Source: Armigeres subalbatus (Eukaryota; Arthropoda; Insecta; Diptera; Culicidae). Taken from it: a DNA stretch of 64,000 nucleotides. Of the stretch, positions 34,903 through 45,779 are shown piece by piece. Below the pieces are notes generated by a model that saw nothing but the letters and a program-made list of their open reading frames with translations, searched no databases and had not been told where the DNA came from. A program made the translations under genes and the position numbers. Each line of letters opens with the position of its first letter. Position 1 is the stretch's first letter. The stretch covers positions 371,341,925-371,405,924 of the forward strand of contig NC_085141.1 in assembly GCF_024139115.2 (NCBI RefSeq), in the 5' to 3' direction.

Positions 34903-35589
34903 TCAAGTGAATTAAAACTAAATAACCGTTTCTAGCGGGCTTGGTAGTCATATGGCTACTGCTTCTGCCTCATACGCAGGAGGTCGTGGGTTCAATCCCA
35001 GGTCCATTCCATTCTCCTACTTTGTATCTTTCTCTTTATTTCTCATGTTCTAGCAATCGCTAGAACTGGAAATGGACTTCCATACCGTTTCCATTACTAT
35101 TCCTATACCTTCAACTAGAGTATTCTATCAGTAATCTGCTAGAATTGGAAATGAACTATAGAGCTCGTTTCCTACATCCAATTAGAAATTCCATCAGTTA
35201 CCTTATCCTATCTATCACATTGGCAGCTCGTTAACCAAGACGGACCTCTGCCTCTCCAACCTAACCCAGAAATTCCAACAAATTCCGCATGAACTCGTGG
35301 CAAGTGCAGAGGTATATTCGGCTTGCAGTGGGCGAGTGATTGCATCATCATTTCCTCCCTCTTCCCAAAATTGACTTGCATTCTGACGTGGCAGGCGCCA
35401 GTATGACCTAACAAATGAGATCACCAGTACTTGTACATTGAAGATGTGTGCTAGTCCCAAGCAAACATCTGTTAATTCCCTGTGCAAGAACAGCTGATCT
35501 GGTCATAATGGAGTAGCAACTACGAGCAGTCAATCAAGTTCAAGCTCAAGCTCAAGCTCAAGTGAATTAAAACTAAATAACCGTTTCTA
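34903..35589 (+). mobile_element. tRNA-Met-like long SINE, copy 2, with 32-bp target duplication
   Basis: The insertion proper is 34935-35557 (623 bp). The flanks 34903-34934 and 35558-35589 are an identical 32-bp direct repeat. The head GCGGGCTTGGTAGTCATATG leads into an anticodon loop with CAT and a B-box GGTTCAATCCC, a tRNA-Met-like promoter. The tail is (CAAGCT)n. The inserted orientation is opposite to copy 1. No protein is encoded; the two frames at 35208-35487 are fortuitous. Confidence 0.87.
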
Positions 35590-36010
35590 CGCGAAACCGA
35601 ACCGGCGAGGGTGATACACAATCGATCCTTTGTCTTTCGACCTTTTGTCTTTCGACTTTTTGTCCCTAACCCATTCCGTCCACCCAAATATGTACCGTCG
35701 CAATTATCAATTTGCGTGATTATCACTTTACAGCTGCCGAATAGTACCCGCACGCGCGAAGCAATCACAAATAGTGCGCAAATTGTTGACTTTTTTCATC
35801 CACACGTGCGAGATCTACCCGCCATGGAAAAGCCTCCCAGCGAACACGCCACCACCAATGACCAGCACGCGCGTTTGGTCAGATTGTTTTTTTTTTTATT
35901 GCACTGTCGTGAGACACACTTTCCGGTGGGTATGAAATGCCTTCGATCCGGCTCGAAGGACCAAATGTTAGCGATACTCACCATGTCGTAACACAAAGGA
36001 CTTAATTCGC

Positions 36011-38270
36011 TAATTAACCCTCTACAACCCAAATTTTTGTTTTCACTCAAAATCACTATTTTGCTTTCAAAAATCGATCTAAATACGGTTTGGGCGATTT
36101 TATCAATTTCATACTTTGATTTTTTTAGAATTTTGTTTGTCAAGTTTTTTATCCAATCAAATAGTTTTTTGAATCTATTGATCTTTTTTGATTTTTCAAC
36201 ATATTTAGAGTTTTAAAATTCCTATCCAATGCTGACTTAATACAATTTTTAATTTTTCAGGGTTAATTTTTACTTTCCAAGTTGGATAAATATTTTAGAC
36301 TGTAACATTCACCACTATAACCTTCTATTGAATGAGGTTAGTTATAGAAAAATACTAAACTACAAATATTTCACTCTTCAAAGGTATACGAACGATAACA
36401 CGAAAGAACAAAACATTACTTAATTTTCAATATTTTTTTTTATAAATGTGCAGAGCTTTGAAAATTGACTTTAAACCACGTTTAAATATGCATTGAAGTT
36501 TATATTATTGATCAACACCAAAAACTTTTTGAAATCTGATCAATTGAAAATTACAAAAATAATCAAAATACCCCGTCTTAAGGCGGTCTTGGGCACTAGA
36601 GGGTTAACTAGACCCAGAAAGGTCTACGAAGCACAACACCAAATGGACTAAGTCCAGTACACTGCACTCAAATCGTTCACGAAAAGTAAAAGTGGAACTT
36701 TTAGCTGAACACTTAGAAAATTTCTTGTTCTTAAACGACCAAAGAGACGACCGACCGTACTTATTTCCGCATCAACGTATTATTTGCTATTTACAAATAT
36801 GGCTTTTTCCAACAATATTTATTTTCACACAAATAAACAGCACAACTACTACACAATGAAGGCATTTAATATCCATTAGTTAAATAAGCAATTTGTTTAT
36901 ACGTTCAACGGCGCACATATTATTTTCATTCGCACAAATCAAACTCATCCTGAGAAACGCCTCGAACACATGAATTTTGCTGCCTATAAAAAATAAGCAA
37001 TTTCTATTGAAAAAATATTTTTCCAACAAATAATACAACGGAAAAACTGCAAAGAAAAATCTTGAAAGAAGAAATTTTCTCCAATTTCCACCACTCACAC
37101 CTTTCAGTTAGAAATTCTCACGACACGGAGGCCTGTTCCTTCATCATCGAGCACGTAACCATACCTCACAGCTAGCAATTCATTCCGGCGATGGTTGTTT
37201 ATTTGCGAGATGGCAGGCATGAAATAGAAGCGCACGAGAGAGAAAAAAAAAGAACCCACAATTTATGCTCCCCCCGGTCGGAAGGTCACTGGAGCTTCAT
37301 TTCTTTACCGGTTATGACAGGCACCAACCCGACACACTAGAACCGGGCCCCGTTAGATATTTTCTCGTTTGCGACTGCCGTTGTTGTTTTCCGCGCGGGC
37401 CCGTCGGGCATCAGGCGAGCGATGTGTTCTCTCCGCGCTGTTGTTCCTGGCCTGGCTCTGACAGCATATAGGTATCCAGGTGTGGGGGCTGTTGTTCGGA
37501 AAATTTCATCCCCAAACTGCAGACGAACGAGATCCGGTGACGCGGAAGGGTCAGGTGGAGGAGATACAGTTTGTGGTTGAATGAAATAGGACGCACAGAA
37601 CCGTCTTCCTGAATACAGCCCGGCGGTACGTTATTTACGACTATTTTTCGGGCAATTTTTTCATGCTATCTGACACGGAACAATGCGGACACAATCGTCG
37701 TGCAGAAATACCGATCCCTGGAGGTTCATTACGGGACCACACACAGGAGAGAGTGTCAGAAACTGGAAAAGATGTACGGCTTTGGATGCAATAAATTTGC
37801 ATCTATGATCGAATGGGAATTCAAATATTGGTCGAAGGAGATTTTTCTCCGGATTGGTCGTATGTCATTTTTTGCCGAATCATTTCACCCACACGAAAGA
37901 GTTGCCAACGTGTTTGATCATCGATTTGGGCGCCCTTATGGACCCAAGCCTTTTTCTGCCATCTGACTGGACTTTTATACGTACCTCCCCTGGGCTGCAC
38001 TGACACAACCAGCCGGTCTAACAGGAAAATAACAACCAAATGCTTTCAATGTGATGACCAATCCGGAAGAACGTGTGTTTGCCGTGGGTTGATATGAAGC
38101 ATTTGAAAGCGAGATGAATGCGATGGCAACTGGTTACGGATGGAAATTTGATTCCTAATGGAAAATTCGCTTCGACGTATGTGCAGCGTTAAAAGTAAGT
38201 ACCAGTACAAGCGAATAAGTATTTATTCGTAATTTTTCGAATCATTTTAGTATATAAAAACGAGATAATT
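36011..38270. other. Non-coding stretch; possible LTR remnant then unassigned DNA
   Basis: 36.0-37.1 kb is AT-rich and may include the BEL 5' LTR, but I could not define its ends. 37.1-38.2 kb has normal composition and no recognised repeat. The frames at 37265-37471 and 37700-37966 have no motifs. Confidence 0.35.
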
Positions 38271-38527
38271 TCTCGCGTGATTTTTGAAAACGTCGTAAGT
38301 CCAAATGAGAGACTCTCTTTCATTACGCTCTCTTTTGTTAATATGTAGGCTAGTTTAAAATTTGTTGCAATATTTTCACCTCAGCACACTAGACAAAGCT
38401 ATTTTCTTCAGATCGGTGCTGGAAAATCCAATGTAAATGCTAGTATGGCTTTGTAATAATCGAAAGAGAAAGTAAACAAAGAGAGCCTCTCTTTTGGACT
38501 TACGACGTTTTCAAAAATCACGCGAGA
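38271..38527. mobile_element. MITE with TCTCGCGTGATTTTTG ends
   Basis: The arms 38271-38320 and about 38478-38527 are inverted copies (TCTCGCGTGATTTTTGAAAA, then CGTCGTAAGTCCAAA) with few mismatches. Length is 257 bp, with no coding capacity. No target duplication was resolved beyond T residues. Confidence 0.85.
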
Positions 38528-38569
38528 TTTGTGCATGTAATATCCCAACAACTTGTTTGATTCGTTGAC

Positions 38570-38633
38570 ATGATCCGATTTTACGGGAATATGCGTGTTA
38601 TGTGCAGTCCAAATTAGTTTGGTGCATATGTTC
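38570..38633 (+). repeat. R1-like LINE 5' repeat scrap, left part of a split target site
   Basis: ATGTGCAGTCCAAATTAG and following bases match the reverse complement of 49600-49640 and 49820-49850. The copy continues at 44547 after the hAT-like insertion. The last eight bases, ATATGTTC (38626-38633), are the target duplication. Confidence 0.75.
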
Positions 38634-38764
38634 TAGACCTGTGCGCCGCCGCGCCGCGCCGCCGCCGCCGGTGGTTTTACTCACGCCGCCGCCGCCGGCG
38701 ATTTTGGGTCGGCGCGCCGCCTATCATAATTTTGCCACGCCGATGACTAATCTCAATAAAAAAA

Positions 38765-38885
38765 ATCAATTAACTTGAGTCGAGTCGAGTAAAATAAGAG
38801 ACACTGAAGATGGCCTTACAGAGACGAAATACGTATTTGTAAGACAATACAACGTGGTGGAATTGATTGGAATAGTACTAAACTC
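38765..38885. repeat. Dispersed repeat, inverted copy of 20830-20985
   Basis: GAGTCGAGTCGAGTA, ACACTGAAGATGGCC, AAATACGTATTTGTAAGA and GTGGTGGAATTGATTGGAAT correspond in reverse to the 20.9-kb copy. Confidence 0.6.
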
Positions 38886-39069
38886 GTGTTATGATTGTTG
38901 TTGTTAGTTAGTTGTTAGAATGTTGTTGAGGTAGAACTCGTCAGAATTCAATTTCAAATCTACCTCAAGTGATGGTGCCTCTAATACAGTGTGGTGACAA
39001 ACATTGGATAATGAATTGGTTGGTTGATTAGTTGTGAATTTGAATTAGGCTGTATCTAGTAGATTTAAT

Positions 39070-39179
39070 CTACTAAGGGCCAATTTCTTCACCTCCGCTT
39101 AACTCTTAAGCGGTGCTTACCCATACGCTTAAACATGGTTTAAGGCCTAAGCGGAGGTGAAGAAATCGACCCTAAGTAG
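39070..39179. mobile_element. Small palindromic MITE nested in hAT-like element 1
   Basis: The arms 39070-39102 and 39148-39179 are inverted copies with the core TTTCTTCACCTCCGCTTA. Total length is 110 bp, non-coding. Confidence 0.8.
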
Positions 39180-39243
39180 AATAATACAAAAAATGTTGAA
39201 ATGGTCTTTGGAATTCGTCTATGCCAAAGCCTCATTCAGTCGG

Positions 39244-39395
39244 GCACTAAATCTGCTTTGATTTTACTCCATCCAAACGATTTTACAATCTTAACTAAGT
39301 AAGTGCAACTAATAGAAGGCTATTTGAATTTTCTAAATGTCCATCGTTTAGATGGAGTAAAATCAAAGAGCAGAATTTTTTGCACAGAGTGTAAG
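39244..39395. mobile_element. Small fold-back MITE nested in hAT-like element 1
   Basis: Inverted arms share CTTTGATTTTACTCCATC and AAACGAT and end in GCAC...TGC-like termini. About 152 bp, non-coding. Confidence 0.7.
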
Positions 39396-39479
39396 ACAAC
39401 ACTGCCTGTAGGTGACTCGCAAATTATGTTTGTTGTGGTACATAAGCTTTTGTGAAGGCTTGAATACATGCCCAAAGCG

Positions 39480-40110
39480 CCAAAACCACTTGGTATATTT
39501 CCTAGTAAATTCCTCCAGATATTCCTCCGAAAAGTTTCAATAAAAAACCTTAGAAAATTACTTTATGTATTCTTCCGGAAATGTCTTACGAAATTTCTCC
39601 GAAAATTCCTTCAGAAATTCCATTACGGATTTCTTCAGAAAATCCTTCACGAATTTCTTCAGGAAATTCCTTATGGAATGCATACAAAAAATTGTTTCAG
39701 TAATTTCTACGAAAATGTTTTTAAGAATTCCTTAGGAGAATCGTTAAGGAATTGCTTCGGAAGTTTCTTTAGCGATTCCTTCGGATATTTCTTAATAAAT
39801 TTTTCAAGAAGTTCCATTTGGAGTTTCTTCAAAAAATGTTTAGCAACTCATCATTTTTTTTTGAAGGAATACATCCTCATGAATTTCTTCGGCAATTATT
39901 CTATGAATTACTTAAATAAATTCTTCCAGAGATTGCATAAGGGATTTCTTCCTAATTTTCCTAAGGAATTTCTTCAGAACTTCTTCCAGCAATTCCTTTA
40001 AAATATTCTCTGAGAATTCTTCCAGAACTTCCTGCAGGAATTCCATCGAAAATGCCTTCATGGGTTCTTTACGAAATTCTTTCAGTAATACCTTCAGATT
40101 TTTTCAGTGT
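39480..40110. repeat. GGAATT/AATTCC minisatellite-like tract
   Basis: Degenerate 12-bp-type units (AGAAATTCCTTC, GGAATTTCTTCA) give the 177-codon frame 39468-40001, which is an artefact. Related tracts are at 42260-43180 and 43560-43900. Confidence 0.65.
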
Positions 40111-40457
40111 TAGTTGTTTAATTTATTTGTTTTATTTTTTTCAAAAATACAATTAGCAACCGAAAACTATTTCATTATCTAATTAATTTTCAATGGATAT
40201 CCTGGAAGAAACTTATAAAGAAATCCCTGATGCAATATCCAAAGGAATTATTGGTGGAGTTTTTTTTAGATTATTCAAGGAATTTTTTTAAGGAGCTCTC
40301 AAATGATTTTTGGAGAAGGTTTTGAAGAAATTCCTGGAGGGTTTTGTGCAGGAATTTCTAAATATATTTCGAAGGCATTTTTAAAGAAGAGCCTGAATGG
40401 ATTTTCGAAAATAATTCCCGTTTGAACTACTTTAAGAAATTTTGAAAGTATTTCTAA

Positions 40458-42262
40458 ACAACTTCCCACAAACCACGTAGGCCGAATTTTCACACTTTCA
40501 AAGCCACCACCCCCTCCACCTCTCGTAGATTTTTCCAAAACCTCCCCACACCCCTTGAAGTCTACGTAGACTTTTTAAAATTTAACAAAATGTCATATGT
40601 GATTGGAAAAAAAAAAATTGGAAATCAACCACGTTTTCAGCAATTCAGATATACAAATCCATTTTCAAATCCATTGTAAACACTACAGTAAACTTCAATT
40701 TTTTAAACCTAAAAAAATCAAACTGAACAAAATCCAACTCAATATCAATTAAAAATTCAAAACGAAATCAAATTCAACCCTCTGTCCATAGCTCCTGAAA
40801 CCAAATCTCGAAGCCAATTAATTTAAATTCTGTTGCATTTGATTCCTCCAAGAGGTGTGCACTACCGCCACCGGCACTTGCATAGGCGCGCCACTGCTTA
40901 AAATCTGTCACGCATCTGAATTATAATTCTTCATGCAGGTTCAAATTTGTAAAAAACCCAAGAATTTTCAGAATTTCGAAAAATTTCGAGTTGAAATTCC
41001 GTGAACGTCAAGTCTACATTCCAAAAAGAAAACTCCACGATAATTTCGATATTTTTTTTAAAAATTCCATTCCGTTGAAATCTCAAGAATTTTTTCTAAA
41101 TTCCAAAAGTTTTCCCGTTAAAATGTCGAGTAATTTTCCGTGAAAATTTTGAATTATTTCCCGTTGAAACCATACTAAAGGTTTCCTACGATATTTTGAC
41201 ATTTCTCTTGCAAAGTAGGAGCGATTTCCTGAAAAAATTAAAAAAATTCAATCCTGTGGACATTCCAAAGAGTTTTCCAGATAATTTTCGGTGGAAATTA
41301 TGGAGAAATTCAGTTAAATTTTTAGTGAATTTATCGTAAAAATTTTGAATAAATTTTTATGAAAATTACAAATGCTTTCTTACAAGAGTTGCAATAATTT
41401 TTTGTGGAAACTTAAAAAGTTGTTGGTGGGAAATTCAAATAATTTCTCGTGAAAGTTTTCAACAATTTCTTTTTCCATCGATAATTCCAAAGAATTTGCA
41501 TTAGAACTGCCGAAGAAATTCCCGTTATATTTAGAAGAATTTCGCTTATATGTATGTCCAAAGAATTCCTCGCGAAAATTCCAAGAATTTCCGAAATTTG
41601 GAAAATTTCCTGGGGACTTCCCAGAAAATCTTCAGAGGAAATTCTGAAGGGTTTCTAGAGGAAATTTCGAAGAATTTCTCTTACAATTTCCAAAGAATGT
41701 CTTTTGAAATTCCAAAGACTTCTTCTTGGGTATTCCCAAATGCTTCCCTTTTTAATTCTTAATAATTTTTTTTAAAATGCGACATAATTCCCCGTGTAAA
41801 TTTTTAAAAATCACTTTTAGTTTCTTAAAAAATTCCTGCCGAAAAACAAATGAAATTTTAGTAGAATCTACAATGTAATCAATGTAATCCAAGTGGATTA
41901 ACTTGGAAACTTTGAAATTTTTTCGAAATTTTTAATAGAATACTTTGGAGAATTTTCCTGCTTAACACAGAAGAATTTGCTGTTGAAATCATGATATTTT
42001 TAAGCCATAGTTCAGACTATTACTTTAGTGAAATCCATAAGAGAGATTATTTCGATAAAATCTGGCAAAAAAAACGGAAAAATCGAAAAAAAAATCAAAC
42101 ATGTGAACTTTGCACAAAGCTGCTGTATGAAATGTTTTCCGAAAAAAAAAAATGAAAAAAAGTCTACGTAGACTTTTCGTATACTCCCCCCCTTTGTAGA
42201 CTGACGTAGAATTTTTTGAACCCCCTCCCCCTCAAGAGTCTACGTGGTTTATGGACAACCCC
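40458..42262. mobile_element. Nested inverted-repeat element with ACCACGTAG ends
   Basis: The left end (about 40458-40580) contains AAACCACGTAG, a C-rich CACCCCCTCC stretch and AAGTCTACGTAGACTTTTTA. The right end (about 42155-42262) contains the same in reverse (AGTCTACGTAGACTTTTCG, CCCCCTCCCCC, CTACGTGGTTTATGGACAAC). The interior is AT-rich and non-coding. Its own target duplication was not fixed. Confidence 0.65.
40851..40925 (+). repeat. Lone terminus related to hAT-like element 2
   Basis: AGAGGTGTGCACTACCGCCA and then CTTGCATAGGCGCGCC and CTGTCACGC align in order with the right terminus of the 49.9-55.6 kb element. No matching second end was found nearby, so this is a truncated or solo end of a family member. 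Confidence 0.6.
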
Positions 42263-43194
42263 TAAAGGAATTTCTGAAGGAATATTTGAAGGAATTTCCG
42301 GAGGAATTCTCAAAGGAATTTATGAAGAAATTTTTAATAGAATTTCAGAGGAAATGCCCACTGGTATTTCTGAAGTAATTCCTAGATTTCTCCAGGATTT
42401 TTTTTTTGTAATTCTCCAAAAAATCCTATGGAGATTCGTACAGGAATTCCCTCGGATATTACCTCAAGAAGTTCTACAAAAACTCCTCCGAAAACGAATT
42501 CCCGAAAGTCTTTCGAAAATTCTCTCAGCTATATTCTGAAATTTCTCTCAGGAATTAGTTCGGAAAAAGTTCTTTCAGTTTTTTTAAGAAAACCTTGGGA
42601 AAATCGTTAAGGTGTTTTCCCGAAAATTCCTCAAGAAATTCTTTTAAGAACTCTTTTGGAATTCCTTGAAAAGTTCTAGAACGAAATTTCCTTAAGAATT
42701 CATGAACAAGTTCCTGAAGGAATATTCGTAGAAGTCCCTGAAGGTTTTTTTCAAAGTAACTCCTGAAGAAACTACTGACAGTCTTAGATATCTCCGAAAA
42801 TTCCTTTGGACATTCCGTCAAGACTTCGTTCAGAAATTCGGATATACCTTCTGAAAATCCTTCTTTTTGAAATATCTACAGAGAATGTTTTAGGAGTTCC
42901 TTAGGAAATTGTTTCAAAATTCCAAAAAAATCTCTAAAAACTCCTTCAGAAATTTATTAACGGATTACTTCGGAAATTTCTGTCAGCTTCGGAATTTGGC
43001 TTTGGAATTTCTTTGAAAATCAATTTGATATTCCTTCGGAGTTTCTTAGCAAGTTCCTTGACAATAATTGTTCTGGAAATTCCCATAGGAATTCTTCCAA
43101 AACTACTTTTTTAATTTAATATAGAATATCTCAGGGTAATCCTTTAAAAAATCCTCCAGAAAATTCTTTTGTAACTTCATGAAGCTACCTACAG

Positions 43195-43555
43195 ACACTG
43201 ACAAAACTAGCTCTGTACACATCGTTGATTCGTCCAGTCGTCCTGTACCGCCATGAATCATGGACGTTAAAACATGCAGATTATCAAGTTCTCAAAGTGT
43301 TTGAGTTGAAAATAATGTGCTCAATACTTGGTAGCGTGGTGGAAAATGGTAAATGAAGCAGACGAATGAATGAACCACGAGTTAAACCGAGTATACAAAA
43401 ATGCAGACATAGGCAGGTTGATAAAATAAGGCATATTACAGTGGGTTGTACATTTAGTGCGTATGCATAAAGAGAGTTGGCTCTTGGGCGTGCAATCGTG
43501 GAAGATGCGGAAGCAGCCGCTGATGCATGTTGGAAATACGGTTAAGAATTCCTTC
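43195..43555 (+). pseudogene. Non-LTR reverse transcriptase C-terminal scrap
   Basis: Translation gives LYTSLIRPVVLYRHESWTLK, then VFELKIMCSILG, a stop at GGTAAATGA and, after a frameshift, NHELNRVYKNADIGRLIK and LQWVVHLVRM. This is the pattern LYG.E.W....FE.KILR.I.G..N.EL..L, common to C-termini of several LINE clades. One stop and one frameshift break it. The clade was not determined. Confidence 0.7.
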
Positions 43556-44546
43556 AAAATGTCTGTGGGGAAAAGGTTCCTACTACACTTTCCAACACTA
43601 CTTCAGGAATTTTCTCGGAAAGTCCTTTAGAAAATTCTCTTAGGAATTTCATCAGAAAATAGTTCATTCTTTAATAAATTTCCGAATGAATATATTTTAT
43701 GTTTTACTAAAGGAATTTCCCAAAGAGAACCTGAATGGATTATTCTTTCTAAAATAGAAAAATTCTGCAGACATTGTCATAGGATTTTACGAAGGAATTC
43801 CTAATGAAATTTACTGAGAAATGCCTGTAGGAATTAAAAAAAATCATAGTTTCCTCCAGAAATTCTTTCAGAAACTCCACCAAGCGCTTTGTTGGCATAT
43901 TTAGGCAAATTTCAGGAAAATATTAGATTTTTTCGGAAACTTAGTTATTTTGAGATCAAAACGACTGAAGTGCATCTAAATCCTAAATTGGAAATAATTT
44001 TTGAAAAAAGTTATTACCAATTTGCTCTATGACACCGAAATCTAATTCTTCACTCAGGGTCACGAAAAGTAAAGCAAGATTTAATGTTAAAATTTGATTA
44101 ATCAAAATCAAAGAGTAACAAAATAGTGGTAATTCAAATAACATTTTGAAATCAGGTATTGATTTACGTGATAAACTTATTGTAAATATAAAAATCACGA
44201 TAATAAAGAAAAACAAGAAAAGGGATTGATTAGTATCGCCGACAATTGACTATTTTGAATGTGCTGTTTGATGATCGGCAAACGCAGAATATTTCAATTT
44301 GAATCCTCTGAAGTCGGTTTTTATACGGGCGATTCCTATCGTGTGAATCAAACCCTGTTATCCAAAAATTCACGGTAAAATTGATTTTTTAGCCATTGAT
44401 TTTTTCATCCACGCCGGTTCACGCCGCCGCCGCCGCCGCCGATAAAAGTCAACGGCGCGCCGCCGTGACGCCGCCGCCGCCGGGGCAAAAGTGACCACCA
44501 CGCCGCCGCCGCCGATGATATGACCGGCGCACAGGTCTAATATGTT

Positions 44547-44605
44547 CTAGGTTTTCAAATTATTCTGGAGTTCAGCACCAAATAAACACTCTGCGGAGGA
44601 AAAAA
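44547..44605 (+). repeat. R1-like LINE 5' repeat scrap, right part of split target site
   Basis: TAGGTTTTCAAATTATTCTG and GAGTTCAGCACC continue the repeat interrupted at 38633. They match the reverse complement of 49570-49605 and 49790-49815. Confidence 0.7.
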
Positions 44606-45503
44606 AATTGTAACAATGTTGTCGTAATTTTTTTTGGCATACTCGATGTATACGAAGAACGAAATTTAATCTAATGAAATGAAACGAAACTTGCAAATAT
44701 GGATCTAATCCTTAGTTCGAACAAGATTTCACGCAGAGTGGAAACAGCAGTACGATGGCACTGGTTGCATTTTCAACGGAAAACCATCTCATTGATGGTG
44801 GTCGTCGTCGTCAGTGGTCCTCATTCAACCTCAACGAACCAGCGTTTTATGTAAAGAAAGGATAGATTACAAAAATGTCAAATGTTGCGTTGCGTTTCCG
44901 CATGATGCAGTGGCGATGCTGAAGATTTATTCCAAATGGTGGTGTCTTACCAAAAAGTGATCGAATTTGGTTGCAGTTAGATATTTTAAAAGCTCACGGG
45001 GAAAGAAAATCGGATCTTCTTAGGACCAGCATTTTCTGGACAGAAAAGGTTGATTGCAAAAATGGCCTGTTTCGGTGGCATCACTGTGGTAGCTTGGTTG
45101 CTGTTAATGATTTCATTCATTCGAACAAAAGTATTGCCTCAACTCCCTTCGACTGATTCTGCTACCCAAGAGCAACTTTCTGTCGTCGCTAAACCATTAA
45201 GTTTTGCTTTTGAAGAAAATTAATCTTGGATCAACCTTCTTTTGTATAAAATTGCGGACCGGAAAAAATCGATTTAATTTTTAATGATTAACTGAATCGA
45301 ATTCAAATACTAACATAAACAAAACCAAAGAATCTTGCCAAAAAGTTCACTTTCTGCCGACGACAGCTAAATTGATAAAGATGCTAGTTTAGAGGAAAAT
45401 TTCTACAGCATCCATCCACCTGCGACCGTCGCTCTATTAATAAAATTTAGCCTTGGGTCAAATTGATTTTGTTATTCTTTTCAACAAAACGTATTTTGAA
45501 TCA
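44606..45503. other. Non-coding stretch, nothing recognised
   Basis: No terminal repeats, arrays or protein motifs were seen. Confidence 0.3.
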
Positions 45504-45507
45504 TTAA

Positions 45508-45728
45508 GGTCACTCCTGACGGAATCCAAGTTTAAAAGTGCTCGCGTTTTCGGGGGCACACCACTCGATACGGAAGCAACGCACAACTGTTATTTTTATT
45601 ATTTCACGCATGCTGCGACGCAGCAAAGCTAAATCATCAAAAATGACAGTTGTGCGCCGCCTCTGGATCGAGTGGTGTGCCCCCAAAAACGCGAGCACTT
45701 TGGAACTTGGATTCCGTCAGGAGTGACC
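45508..45728. mobile_element. TTAA-flanked palindromic MITE
   Basis: The arms begin GGTCACTCCTGACGGAATCC, extend about 85 bp and are inverted copies. TTAA flanks both sides (45504-45507 and 45729-45732), the target of piggyBac-type transposases. It is 221 bp. Because it is palindromic, nearly the same short open frame appears on both strands; neither is a gene. Confidence 0.88.
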
Positions 45729-45779
45729 TTAACAGATCATAACCAAATTCAGCATCTTGCGAAAAAAATTTACATGATG

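Larger units (their letters stand above)
30540..36010 (-). mobile_element. BEL/Pao LTR retrotransposon, decayed, with two SINE insertions
   Basis: The minus strand carries, in the BEL/Pao order, gag remnants (about 35.8-34.8 kb), protease region, reverse transcriptase, RNase H, integrase and a DUF5641-like C-terminus. Every domain is in a different frame from its neighbour, so the copy is dead. Two ~610-bp SINEs split it at 32342-32948 and 34935-35557. The leader-like TTTGGTCCTTCGAGCCGG at about 35953-35970 (minus) suggests the 5' untranslated region lies near 36 kb. I could not delimit the LTRs, so both outer edges are approximate. Confidence 0.8.
38634..44538. mobile_element. Non-autonomous hAT-like element 1 with GCC-rich ends (5.9 kb)
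   Basis: The ends are perfect 15-bp inverted repeats TAGACCTGTGCGCCG. Each is followed inward by 80-130 bp of GCC/GGC-rich sequence. ATATGTTC is duplicated exactly on both sides (38626-38633 and 44539-44546), the 8-bp duplication of the hAT class. The interior has no transposase. It holds a dispersed repeat, two small MITEs, GGAATTCC-type minisatellites, a nested inverted-repeat element at 40.46-42.26 kb and an RT scrap at 43.2 kb. The flanking host sequence reconnects into a known repeat with the insert removed. Confidence 0.9.

Noticed and set aside
35985..37150. LTR of the BEL element
   Set aside because: No paired copy was found on the 3' side near 30.5 kb and no clear terminal dinucleotides, so no LTR is called.
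38634..38730. CpG island or promoter at the GCC-rich stretch
   Set aside because: It is the subterminal region of a transposon end, mirrored at 44.40-44.54 kb.
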